64,000 bases of DNA. Source: Terebella lapidaria. Its lineage: Eukaryota; Annelida; Polychaeta; Terebellida; Terebellidae. Positions within the stretch are counted from its first letter, which is position 1. Each line of letters begins with the position of its first letter. Shown in pieces: positions 13,057-23,423 of the stretch. Location of the stretch: NCBI GenBank assembly GCA_949152475.1, contig OX424559.1:32283119-32347118 (forward strand). Reading direction: 5' to 3'. The position numbers and the translations under genes are program-made. The notes under the pieces were generated by a model that was not told the origin of the DNA, did not search any database, and saw only the letters and a program-made list of their open reading frames with translations.

Positions 13057-16000
13057 ATCAAACGATGATAAGCCATGTATGATAATTTATTGTGTCGTGA
13101 ATCATCAAGTTTGAAAACAAAACCTACAAGCAGAGTAATAAATATCACATATCACAATAACCTAAATTTCAATACGTTCATGTCCAAAAATGTCGAAGCT
13201 AATTGCTTTCCCACATGGTAGCGGTTCAGGCTTATGTTTTACATGTGCATCTAGGATATTTAAAATACTACGTTGAACACGCATGTATCATTAAATATTG
13301 TGTATTGAATCATGTACGTGAAGGGAAACTATAAATAGATAACTCACCGCTCTTCCACGTCATAAGCTCATCTTGGGTTAATTCCCGCTCGTCAAATGTC
13401 AGGTATAAAATGTCCCTACGTTGGGAGGATGACAACCGTACAGGTATTAATTGAATCGATAAGATTACAATAACTCCCGCAGACTAGGCAATATAACTCA
13501 ACATAGACCACATCAACCACATCACACCAAGACTACAACAAATTGTTATGTATGGAATGAACGTCTTTAACGATCACAACACAGCGTTTATTGTTAAATG
13601 GTTATCACCTTTTGCAAGCAACACGTGAAGTGCTGAAGAGTTCCGGCAAAATTATGTATTCAGAAGGTTTCTTTGTGCAGATAAAAGCTCACCTTGAATC
13701 AGGGTTCAAGTCCAAAGTCCCATTGTCAGAACCGGCCACATCTGTGAGGGAGGTAGTTTCAATAGATGGAAATGCAAAAATACAAACTATGCTCATTCTT
13801 AAAATAGACGTAAATGTCATTTTCCCATGTACAAATATAGGTAAATAAATAATGTTACACGTAATGATGTGTGTATATAGCCCGCGCACTGAATAAATAT
13901 TAATTTCTGAATATATTTATGGTCACATATGGAAGCATACTTTGATCATCCACATAACCTGTTGTCACTGGGTGGGAGCTTGCCCATGATTCTTGACGAG
14001 TCAACTCGGTAAAAATCTTTCCTCGCAGGGGCTTTGCTCGGCAAAAATCTTTTGTCGCATGGGCTTTCAGATGCCCCTGCGATTAAAGATTTTTGCCGAT
14101 GCGACCAAAGCCCCTGCGAGGAAAGATTTTTACCGAGTGGACTCGTCAAGAATCATGGGCAAGCTCCCACCCAGTGGTTGTTTCACCATAACTTGTTTTG
14201 ATTTTCACAACAAAACGTGTTGTGATGAATTGTACATTAACATGATCTGTGTGATATATATGAAATTGTAAGACATCTTGCTAAGTTAATCATGTCGAGT
14301 CAACTTGGCGTGATATTTTCACGTTAACACGCCTTGTTGTGTAAGTTACACGAAATGTCGTGATGAAACAACAGGTTATATGCATGATCAAATTATGCTT
14401 CCATATTGTTGCTTTCGGTGTTTATTTCAAGCCATTTGGGTAGGCGTTTCATGATGAAGGCTTCATGAAATCCATGCCGATTTTTGTCATTGACGTTACC
14501 GAATGAATTCAATCAAGCAAATTAGTGGGAACCGTTTCACTCGACTGCTACATTAATTGGCCGTACGTGTCTAGATGAAAAGAAAGGTATTAAATCATAC
14601 TGCCCCGCAACCAATGCCTGTTCAATAACTTGATGAGAATTACGTGTTATACACGCAAGAGAGCGTTATTGATATTGCTGAGTAGTGATAATTGGCGCAT
14701 GGTTGTTGCAGAAGGAAGCTGGCTAATAAAATTGATTAATGTCCAACGAAAGTCAAAGAACGGAAATGTCACATCGCTCATCTCACATCAAAGATGAGAA
14801 ATACTGCAAGTTCATTGATCGCGATGAGTCGCACAGGTAAAACGTTGGGATCTGTCAGTGATGGGCATATATAAACCGTATTCATATGGATATATATATT
14901 CAACGTGGCCAGGTCTATTGTTGATGGGACTTGCGCCATGTAAATGTATATCTTTGCATTAAGTGGTGATGACAAGGGCGGGGATTAATATGTATAGAGA
15001 TGAGTACGTATACAGTGCGTACATAAATAATAACAGGTTTGCAACAGTTGTCAGTTAACTTAGAATTATCGTCTAGGCTTCCTTGTGCTGAATTAATTCA
15101 TGTAATTTGAACACAGTAGAAATTAGCCCAATGGGCTAGAAAGTTTACCGGAGAAATATACAGAGTTAAGCCGAGAAAGTTGAAGGTCAAATTCAAGGTG
15201 ACCACTGAAATCGCCATATCTCTAACCGTGAAAATGGGATCAAAGGTTAAATTCTAGACCACCAAACTATTCAGCATACATCATTTCCTATATGTTCACT
15301 ATGGACCAATAAGCTGTAAATTTGATAATAAGCGAGATATAAGCCATTTTGTAATCTGACTTTGAAAATAAAATGACTGACCTTGAAATTTAGGTCAAAG
15401 GTCAAATTCAATATCATTAAAATATTCAGAATATATCATTTCCTATATGTTCACAATTGATTCCTAAGCTATAAAGTCGATAATAAGCAAGATATTAGCC
15501 ATTTTGTCCTGTTGACCTTGAAAATGAGGTCAAAAGTCAAATTCAAGGTCACTAGAATATTCAGCATATATCATTTCCTATATCTTCACAATTGATTCCT
15601 AAGCTGTAAAGTCGCTAACAAGCAAGATATTCGCCATTTTATCCTGTGACCTTGAAAATGAGGTCAAAGGTCAAACTCAAGGTCACGAGAATATTCAGCA
15701 TATATCATTTCCTATATGTTCACAATTGATTCCTAAGCTGTAAAGTCGATAATAAGCGAGATATTAGCAATTTTGTCCTGTGACCTTGGAAATGAGGTCA
15801 AAGGTCAAATTCAAGGTCATGAGAATATTCAGCATATATCATTTCCTATATGTTCACAATTGATTCCTAAGCTGTAAAGTCGATAATAAGCAAGATATTA
15901 GCCATTTTGTCATGTGACCTTGAAAATGAGATCAAAGGTCAAATTCAGGGTCATGAGAATTTTCAGCATATATCACTTCCTATATGTTCACAATTGACTC

Positions 16001-17653
16001 CTAAGCTGTAAAGTCGCTAATAAGCAAGATATTGGCCATTTTGTCCTGTGACCTTGAAAATGAGGTCAAAGGTCAAATTCAAAGTCACGAGAATATTCAG
16101 CATATATCATTTCCTATATGTTCACAATTGATTCCTAAGCTGTAAAATCGATAATAAGCGAGATATTAGCAATTTTGTCCTGTGACCTGGGAAATGAGGT
16201 CAAAGGTCAAATTCAAGGTCATGAGAATATTCAGCATATATCATTTCCTATATGTTCACAATTGTTTCCTAAGCTGTAAAGTCGATAATAAGCAAGATAT
16301 TAGCCATTTTGTCATGTGACCTTGAAAATGAGGTCAAAGGTCAAATTCAGGGTCATGAGAATTTTCAGCATATATCATTTCCTATATGTTCACAATTGAT
16401 TCCTAAGCTGTAAAGTCGCTAATAAGCAAGATATTGGCCATTTTGTCCTGTGACCTTGAAAATGAGGTCAAAGGTCAAATTCAAGGTCACGAGAATATTC
16501 AGCATATATCATTTCCTATATGTTCACAATTGATTCCTAAGCTGTAAAGTCGCTAATAAGCAAGATATTGGCCATTTTGTCATGTGACCTTGAAAATGAG
16601 GTCAAAGGTCAAATTCAAGGTCACGAGAATATTCAGCATATATCATTTCCTATATGTTCACAATTGATTCCTAAGCTGTAAAGTCGCTAATAAGCAAGAT
16701 ATTGGCCATTTTGTCATGTGACCTTGAAAATGAGGTCAAAGGTCAAAGTCAAGGTCACGAGAATATTCAGTATATATCATTTCCTATATGATCACAATTG
16801 ATTCCTAAGCTGTAAAATCGATAATAAGCGAGATATTAGTCATTTTGTCCTGTGACCTTGAAAATGAGGTCAAAGGTCAAATTCAAGGTCACGAGAATAT
16901 TCAGCATATATCATTTCCTATATGTCCACAATTCATTCCTAGTCTCTAATCTCAATATTAAGTGAGATATTAGGCTTTAATGTGTCCCATTATAAAGCAT
17001 AGGAGAATTTAACATGGGAAAGTCCCATTTGGGCCGAGTTTGGGCCCAAAATGGCCCACTTCGAGCAATTCAAGGGCAACGAAATTTATACATGTCACAG
17101 GGGTACATATGAGGATTGTTATGCATCAATATAAAAAAAGTTACTGAACAGATTTTGAGAAAATGGCCGCCAAAATCCAAAATCAGGCATTTTTCGTCGA
17201 AAACGGCCGCCATTTTGAAAAAAATGCGAAAATAAAAAAACTAAAAAATACCTCCCTCTCGAAATATTTTTAGGCATTTTTGTGCAAAATTTCAGAAAAA
17301 TTCGATCTTAAACTTTAAAGATAAAATTGTTGACGGACGACGACGACGACGGACGACGGACGACGACGTTGGACGCAACGCCATGCCAATACGTTATTGG
17401 ACCAAAGGTCCGGTAACCTAAAAAACACCTGCGTAGAAAACCATGGCAGATAAACCCATGTTGCTTATTTCAAAACAAAATATTTTTACCAAAATGCTGA
17501 AAACTCGGGTATATCACTAATAATTCGAAATCAATATAATTAAAATTGGACGCCGAATATTTTGATAATAACTGTATATTAATATTAAAAAAATAATTTG
17601 TACTTACACATGATTTGCGATGCTATGCCATACATCACAAGGGTGAAGAACAT
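8339..17653 (-). CDS. Shisa/STMC6-like membrane protein with duplicated cytosolic domain
   Basis: Eleven phase-consistent exons: 17653-17608, 13741-13693, 13415-13348, 12970-12820, 12487-12360, 12135-12061, 11319-11041, 10320-10172, 9729-9591, 8945-8586, 8400-8339 (stop). They total 1506 nt, 501 aa. Residues 1-19 form a signal peptide (MFFTLVMYGIASQIM...). Residues ~56-103 are cysteine-rich: TPCAVHKF, YCPMPFEPDSYSDCCGS, RRCCERP. This pattern resembles Shisa and related single-membrane-pass six-cysteine (STMC6) adaptors. Residues ~109-131 are the membrane segment (WGVGFGVVLGASLVLVAVV), followed by KCSARCTKRR, which sets a cytosolic C-terminus. Residues ~172-481 contain two diverged copies of a ~150-aa unit that I do not recognise (TVEQLWAEILIRF vs VTINLWEAVSSIW; ISQTEIEVRFTRAE vs ISRRLTVTFQFPTEE). 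The short exon 6 (donor CAG|GTTCGG) is the weakest link; if it is wrong, there are two genes. An alternative start at 13820 (MTFTSILRMSIVCIF...) would replace the first exon. Confidence 0.65.
8518..8551. repeat. (TA)n microsatellite
   Basis: An uninterrupted TA repeat lies in the last intron of the Shisa-like gene. Confidence 0.95.
10394..10661. mobile_element. MITE, family 1, copy 1
   Basis: Terminal inverted repeats TATGGAAGCA / TGCTTCCATA bound the element. The inner sequence (TTGACGTGATAT, TCGTTGTGTAAGTTA, GACAAGTCGTGA) matches the copy at 13928-14405. The element lies in an intron of the Shisa-like gene (between the exons at 11041-11319 and 10172-10320). There is no coding capacity. Confidence 0.7.
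11372..11895. mobile_element. Palindromic MITE, family 2, fullest copy
   Basis: The two halves are long imperfect inverted repeats. CTAACTCGTTTATACCGG and GGTATCGTTCTGTAAC on the left are matched in reverse complement by GGAACGATACTATTTAAC and CAGTGTAAACGATTAAG on the right. GTCTGAAATTC/GAATTTCAAC words surround the centre. The element is in an intron of the Shisa-like gene. Related copies or fragments occur at 19375-19480, 22326-22530, 46470-47040 and 50005-50165. Confidence 0.75.
13024..13058. repeat. (GATT)n microsatellite
   Basis: About eight tandem copies of a GATT/TTGA tetranucleotide lie just upstream of the cysteine-module exon of the Shisa-like gene. Confidence 0.95.
13928..14405. 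mobile_element. MITE, family 1, copy 2, with nested foldback
   Basis: Long TIRs begin TATGGAAGCATACTTTGATC on the left and end GATCAAATTATGCTTCCATA on the right. The inner right half resembles the copy at 10394-10661. A separate 211-bp hairpin (13966-14176) is inserted near the left end. The element lies in the first intron of the Shisa-like gene. Confidence 0.8.
13966..14176. mobile_element. Nested 211-bp foldback element with 5-bp target duplication
   Basis: The arms start CACTGGGTGGGAGCTTGCCC and end with its reverse complement, and run almost to the centre (~14071), so nearly the whole element is one palindrome. GTTGT flanks it on both sides (13961-13965 and 14177-14181), the size and form of a target-site duplication. 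It sits within MITE family 1 copy 2. Confidence 0.85.
15121..17419 (+). mobile_element. Array transposon, copy B (about 12 units)
   Basis: This is the largest and most regular copy. The left end is AATTAGCCCAATGGGCTA (itself a small palindrome) followed by AGTTTACCGGAG; the right end is GGTCCGGTAACCT. About twelve tandem units follow, spaced 134 bp where measured (repeat starts at 16452, 16586 and 16720). A typical unit reads TGACCTTGAAAATGAGGTCA, AGGTCAAATTCAAGGTCA, then a ~95-bp spacer (GAATATTCAGCATATATC, TTCCTATATGTTCACAATTG, CCTAAGCTGTAAAGTCG). About ten units keep an exact AGGTCAAAGGTCA. The ~490-bp right module (16930-17419) matches those of copies A and C. It lies in the first intron of the Shisa-like gene, ending about 190 bp downstream of its signal-peptide exon. 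Confidence 0.85.
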
Positions 17654-20485
17654 GTCCTGTCGAAACTTGTAGTGTTTACCTGGCGTCGAGAAACAACTCA
17701 ACAACTCACCGTTCTATATAAAACAGCAGGGTGAAAGAGGGGAGAAAAACGTAAATTTTGTACGATTTTGTTAGGTAGTTAACACATCTCGAATGCGCGT
17801 ATAGACTGGTCTTTCCAGATTGGAATGAATTCTGTAAAATTTATCCTTTTCTAGATTGGAGTTTAGACTAGATGACAAATTTGTTTATTTACTTAAGTTG
17901 TCTTTGGAAGTAAACCACAATACAATCCACTTCAATACCAATCTAACTTATTTTGACGAAACAAAGAGGAAATGTTTCACAATGCTACAAAAGAAGACAC
18001 CGATATTTGAGTTTCAGCACGTGCCGAATTCAAAGAAAAGTATTTGCAATAGTTTTGCGATGGCGCCCTTTCGTCTGTGTTGAAGGAAAGAAAAAACCAA
18101 AATGATTCCTATAAAACCCCACAATGATTTCAGTACCATCCATAGAGTACATATGATGCAACATGTCTTGAAATAGGGGGGAAAAGGCTGAAAACTTGTC
18201 GCAGACACTGCAAAACGGCGTTCCAATTTCAGACTACATGTAATTTAGGAAATCTGGAACAATCTGGAAAAACACTGAAACAGTACGTTCGTAGCAATAT
18301 GAGAACAAGATGACAACGTTGTCTTTATCCCCGATAATAATAAACGTATTCACTTTTGAACTGTCTATGTCAACGTCATTGACATTTATTCATTGTGTGT
18401 TCTCACTGGTAAATACGACACCATATTTTCTCTATTAATAACAATTAATGAAATCTAAATATCTAATTATTAGTAGAACCGAAATTTCCCAGGGCCGAAA
18501 ATCCCAGACACAATGCACTTGAGTGGAATGTTTTTTTTTTTTCTCTCACTCGAATATTTCACGGTTTTTTTTACGTATTTCAAGTTGCCATAATTATGAT
18601 CAACAGGTTATTACGTTCTGGTTTCATGCACTTGGCTCGTGTTGTTTTCAAATATCCTCAAATATATTTTCAAATATCCTGGTGTCGGGGTATTGAAAAA
18701 ACTTCGATCGCGGCATAAACGACAATTATTGTTCAATGACCTGACATTATTACATGTATTACTATCATATGCTGTACAGATACAGAAAAAAAATACATAC
18801 CCGTGTTCCTAAGCACTCCAGTCATATGGCTAAAGTGAATACGCGTAAATTGTTGTTGATGACATCACGTACGGCACAGGTACAAGGAATTTTTCTTTCA
18901 CCTAGACATCATGTTTATCCACGAGCGTTATGTATAATGATATGATATTCCAAACGGATCAAATCCTGATTTTTTCCGTATAAATCCCTCAGCGAATATT
19001 GAGTAGAACGAACAATCATACTCGCAGGGGTAGATACTATGTTATCATCGCTGACTCGTCGCCGCAGTTAATAAAGCAAACACGCCGACAGCAACGGCGA
19101 CCACCTAAACCGCAGGCGCTGATCTTGTTGTCATGACAACTGGATGGGGGCACGCCCTGCCTCGCTAAAGAGCTTCTTTTATTGCCCTCAGGTAATGATG
19201 TGCTTAGCGGTGTTGTGATGCGGGGAAGGGCTTAGAGGAAAGGCGGCTCAACATGTGCTTGACACAATGGGTGTCCGTGTAGCAGTATGAATGAAGGAGC
19301 AGCCTTTGAGATCTGTAGGTGTGAGCTCTGTGATAAATCAATAAAGTGTACTTTCGATCTGTAAATGGCTCGGGTTAGCACGAGATAATTAATTAGTTTA
19401 CACAGTTTTTTCGCTGATATCTTTGCGATGCCCAGCGGTATTGTATTATAACTTGGCATACTTCATCGGTTAGTCAAACGGCAAGTTCAAGGCACATTCC
19501 AAACTTCCATCCCCAAAACTGTAAAAAAAAAAAAGCCAATCTACCCTCGTTGGTAAATTTCAGCTCGAAAAGGCAAATCAGCAGTCTGGGCATGCTCCAT
19601 TAATTGGTCGTGTTTACATCATTACGGGATGAAAATGAATATTGTGTTAGGCATGTCTCAAACTTCCAGAACCAACCAGAGAAAATCTGCGAGCCTTCAG
19701 TTTCTGGGGCCCTTGTCCCCCTAGACGGGCCCCAGACCCCACGCCTATCATCTAGGACTCCCTACCACATGTTTCTTCCTTTCCCGACTTCCTCCCGCCC
19801 CGGGGCCGATTTTGGTGTCTTTGTTCAAGATATATATATATGAAAGCTTGACATCAGGGGAGTCACAGAAGAGACATGTTCAAATTTGCATTCTAAAAAA
19901 ACTGATTCTAAAATCTAAAATCCATCAGGAGGGTATGACATTTTTGCGCATAGAATCACGAAAATACATACATTACAAGTGAATATAATATAATGAATAT
20001 ACAATTGCTTTCATTCTGCATAAGGCAATTGTATATACCAAATTTAATTATGTTTTTCAGAGTAAAATATTTCTAGATAACGCAAATAAAAACTACGAAC
20101 AACAAGCGGAGGGCTCGTAGAATGCACTGAAGGCAAAAAGAAATATTGGAGACTGGACCCCGGTGTGCCTGGCTGATCACGCCAATCCGATGTGAGCTAT
20201 TTCCTTCTACCGTATCTCTTCGATCTAATCGCAAAGCCTGGATCCGCTCTTATTTGGGAGAAAGGGGGATTTGTATGGGGCCAAGAGGGTGGGGGGGGGG
20301 GTGTCACTGGCTGTCGTGAAAAATGTGAACAAAAGCAACTAATATATGCATGGCTTTTGGTTATAGGAGAAATTGTATATCATGGATATACAAAATTAAT
20401 TTTATTAAAAACGTATTTGATGGGTGAAGCAGATATTCCAAGTTCTGTTTGGGAAACGTATCATTGGGGGAATCCTGAGCTATGT
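17654..20485. other. Upstream region of the Shisa-like gene; no gene recognised
   Basis: This would contain the 5' UTR and promoter of the minus-strand Shisa-like gene, though no TATA or initiator can be singled out. A one-armed fragment of MITE family 2 lies at about 19375-19480 (TTGCGATGCC, TAACTTGGCATACTTCATC). About 19690-19810 is a pyrimidine-rich tract. No ORF shows recognisable protein features. Confidence 0.5.
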
Positions 20486-20591
20486 CGTATAGGGCCCACA
20501 GCTTCGGATCTATTGCAGAAAGGACACTCCGGCTTCGCCGTCGAGTTCCTATCTGTAATAGATACCACAGCCTGGGGCCCTATCCTATACG
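20486..20591. repeat. Imperfect hairpin, ~50-bp arms
   Basis: CGTATAGGGCCCACAGCTTC on the left pairs with CAGCCTGGGGCCCTATCC and the following TATACG on the right. The loop is GC-rich. The hairpin accounts for part of an open frame at 20192-20737, which I therefore do not treat as a gene. Confidence 0.75.
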
Positions 20592-21624
20592 TAATGCTGT
20601 CAATGCGCCCTAATTTATTACTGAGTCACAGGATTTGTTTGTGTGGCGATTTTGCCAAGAGATCGCGGCAGGTGATTCTTTTTGAACACGCTTGTTTCTC
20701 GGCTTTGTTTGGACGCTTCTGTTCGAAGCGCGTCTAATCCTCTTATCCACTGTACTGAACAAGGGCTGTTTACGTCATCTCTCGTGCTCTTGCCTCTAGT
20801 ATAAATAATGTGGCCGCATTTGTGTGGCCGGAGTTGTCCAGAGACTGAGCAAGACAGGTGAGCTCACGCCATGAGCTCCTTGTCTCTGATCGGGTAAAGG
20901 CCAGTCAGGCCTCAGGGACGACTTCCATAGGGGGCCCAGGTGGGGAAGACCTTGATGACTCGGGGGTGTACGCCCTCTGGATCACCGGTCTCCCACCTGG
21001 GATGGTGCGACACAGGCTCTGGCAGACCGTCGGGCTGTCCAGGGTTCTATCCCTGCGGCAGTGCCGTCAGTGAGGCAGGCCAGCAACATGCCCACGTGCG
21101 CGAGTTCTGTGGTCCCGCTCCCATGGCATCTCAGGCTCCGCATACGGCTACGTTACCATAACTATGTACTATGTATGTTGTATATGATGTTGTATATGAT
21201 GTTGGTGATGGTGATGGTGATGTGTTATGATGTGATGTATGACGGCCGGACTCGTCAGGACGGACTGTTACCTGGTTGTAGTGCTAGTAATTACCGACGC
21301 CTGCCGCGTGCGTCGCGGGCGTCGAACGTTACATTTGTTTGTTGAAAATATCAAATGAGGAAAAATACACTTACATTTTCTTTATTCCATGAAGTAGTGC
21401 ATACCCAAATTGCCTGTAGCTTCCTGCTCTCTCTTTTCACGCGCCCAATAGGGGGGGGGGGTCAAAGTTCACCCCACCCCCCCCCCCCACCCCCCACATC
21501 AGCCAGTGGATACGTTCCGGATTTTCTACTTTGCATTATGTCAACATCTAACATACAAGTTAGATGTTCGGGGGAAAAGTTTACAGATGCATTGTAAATA
21601 ATGCTAATGAATAATGAATACACA
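20592..21624. other. GC-rich stretch with TATA-like box and G/C runs; no gene
   Basis: Base composition is clearly higher in GC than the surroundings from about 20750 to 21330. A TATAAATAA sequence occurs near 20800. A GATGGT/GATGTTG simple repeat lies near 21185-21240. G11-type and C-rich runs face each other at about 21449-21497. This could be the remnant of an LTR or a promoter-like island, but no TG...CA pair or matching partner was found. Confidence 0.35.
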
Positions 21625-21935
21625 CAATATTCCCTCGCATTCCGGATCGCGTTCCCACGCGATCTTATTTCATTTCCTCGCAATCCAGATCGCATTCCCT
21701 GGCGATATCACCTTCCCTCTCGATCTTATTGCGATCCTTCGCACTCTGGGTTGCGTTCCCTCGCATTGTGCTGACGCCAATAACTTCTGAGGTTATTCTC
21801 CAAGATCGCAAGGGAACACGATCCAGAATGCGAGGGAACACAATAAGATCGTGAGGGAACGCAATCCGGAATGCGAGGGAATGCAAGGGAACGTGATAAC
21901 ATTGCGAGGAAACGCAATAACAATGTGCTAAAAAT
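21625..21935. mobile_element. ~300-bp foldback element
   Basis: Repeated TTCCCTCGCATTCCGGATCG-type words on the left recur as reverse complements on the right (CAATCCGGAATGCGAGGGAA). They meet at a near-palindromic centre, AATAACTTCTGAGGTTATT (about 21780-21798). Arms also carry internal short repeats (GATCGCATTCCC, GATCTTATT). No coding capacity. Confidence 0.8.
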
Positions 21936-22325
21936 ATTTCTTCCATGTCAGAGGCTCCGTATAATCCAGTTCACACACTTGCTAAAAAGAATAACGGAGG
22001 GGCAATAATGCAAACATAACACACATAGATAGGCGAGGCTTTATTATTGTACACATATTATCAAACAAATGAAATAGAACATCCAATCACTGAATCGTGT
22101 TGGAACCAGCCAACAGAAAGCACTGCAGATAACCGAACGAATATGTATGAAATAGTCTCAAGACAGCAGATAATACTCAAAGATAATGTCGAACACTTGG
22201 TTGTTAAATTAAGAGAAAAAGATGCTGGATATAATCAACAAGTCATAGGCCGCTGAATGATAACAGATGTACCAGCTCTTTGAGATCAGAAACATAATTT
22301 GCTATGAAAGAGGCGAGGCTCTTTT

Positions 22326-22530
22326 CTCAGATTTTTCTAACTCGTTTACACTATTTTTCGCTAATATGTTTACGATGCTAAATGGTATCGTTCTGTAACT
22401 TGGCATACTTCATCTGGTAGTCAAACGGTAATTTTCTGCCGAATTTCAGACTTCTATCGCGAAAATTGTAAAAGTTATGAAACGATACAATATAGCATCG
22501 CAAAATATTGCCAAAAACTATATTTGAGTA
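22326..22530. mobile_element. MITE family 2, short copy
   Basis: The left arm reads CTAACTCGTTTACACTATTT and GATGCTAAATGGTATCGTTC. The right arm has GAAACGATACAATATAGCATC and GCAAAATATTGCCAAAAAC in reverse-complement relation. Same family as the element at 11372-11895. Confidence 0.7.
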
Positions 22531-23423
22531 TAAACGTTTGAGCATATTGTTTTGTTTTCGTTTCGGAACAAAATGCGTAATACAGTAATACATTGCAATG
22601 TTAATTGCATGTGTTGTTCGCATAATACGAGATGGTATAATGTATGTATAATTTTTCTTACACCAGAAAAGGTACTGTCCCACAAAATGATTGAATGATT
22701 CTGTACAAGTATCTACAATGTGTTCTCATGAAATAATCACAGTAGTCAAAAACGTGTAGATTTATGTAGATAAATTTGATTATCTACATAATCAAATAAA
22801 ATACAGATTGAAAATAAACACGAGCAATGATTAACACAAAGAACAATCTTGAATCACACATGTGAACGGTACGAATTTCAAGTGAAAATAACTTTGAAAA
22901 TACGTACGGGTTGAATAACTAAAAAAAACAGATATCACATAAAACATGCCATAATTCTATTCCTATCATATATGAACTGAGTAGACATGATATTCATACA
23001 TGATGTATCAACATGATAAGCACGTTAGGTGAACGCCATCTATGACCACTCGAAAATCACAATAATTTCCATTGGCTGGTCTACGGCTGGCTGCAGATAA
23101 CATACTCCACTCTTGGTCAATATGGAATCAATATTTGAACCCTTCCATCGCGCTGTGATCGAGCATAATCCACGTACTTCATTGCCGCTCGTTACGGAAT
23201 CAAAATAAATCCTTGAAGTGGATATTCCATACCTGCTCTTAATGGAATCAAAATGAACCCGTGGATTGATACTGCGTTCTTGATCATTATGGAATAAATT
23301 AAATACAGATAAATCCACATATCCTCAATATGATTTTCCAGGAGCGATATATAACATCGCAACTATCATTCCAAGTATGGCACGATAAAGCATGGAAATA
23401 GTGATCCGGTCAATCCTGACCTC
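22531..23423. other. 3' flank of the CTLD-mucin receptor gene; short diverged repeats
   Basis: This is AT-rich sequence downstream of the minus-strand stop codon. At about 23100-23300 four diverged ~50-60-bp units share TGGAATCAAAAT followed by AAYCC. No polyadenylation signal close to the stop could be singled out. Confidence 0.4.

Noticed and set aside
13946..14271. Frames on both strands with nearly the same peptide (GKNLSSQGL...)
   Set aside because: Both come from the two arms of the nested foldback, not from genes.
15121..17419. CRISPR-like array
   Set aside because: Units are 134 bp, diverged throughout and inside a eukaryotic transposon; there is no short repeat/unique spacer pattern or cas gene.
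20192..20737. 181-aa plus-strand frame
   Set aside because: About a quarter of it is an imperfect hairpin, another part is a poly-G tract, and there is no recognisable domain.
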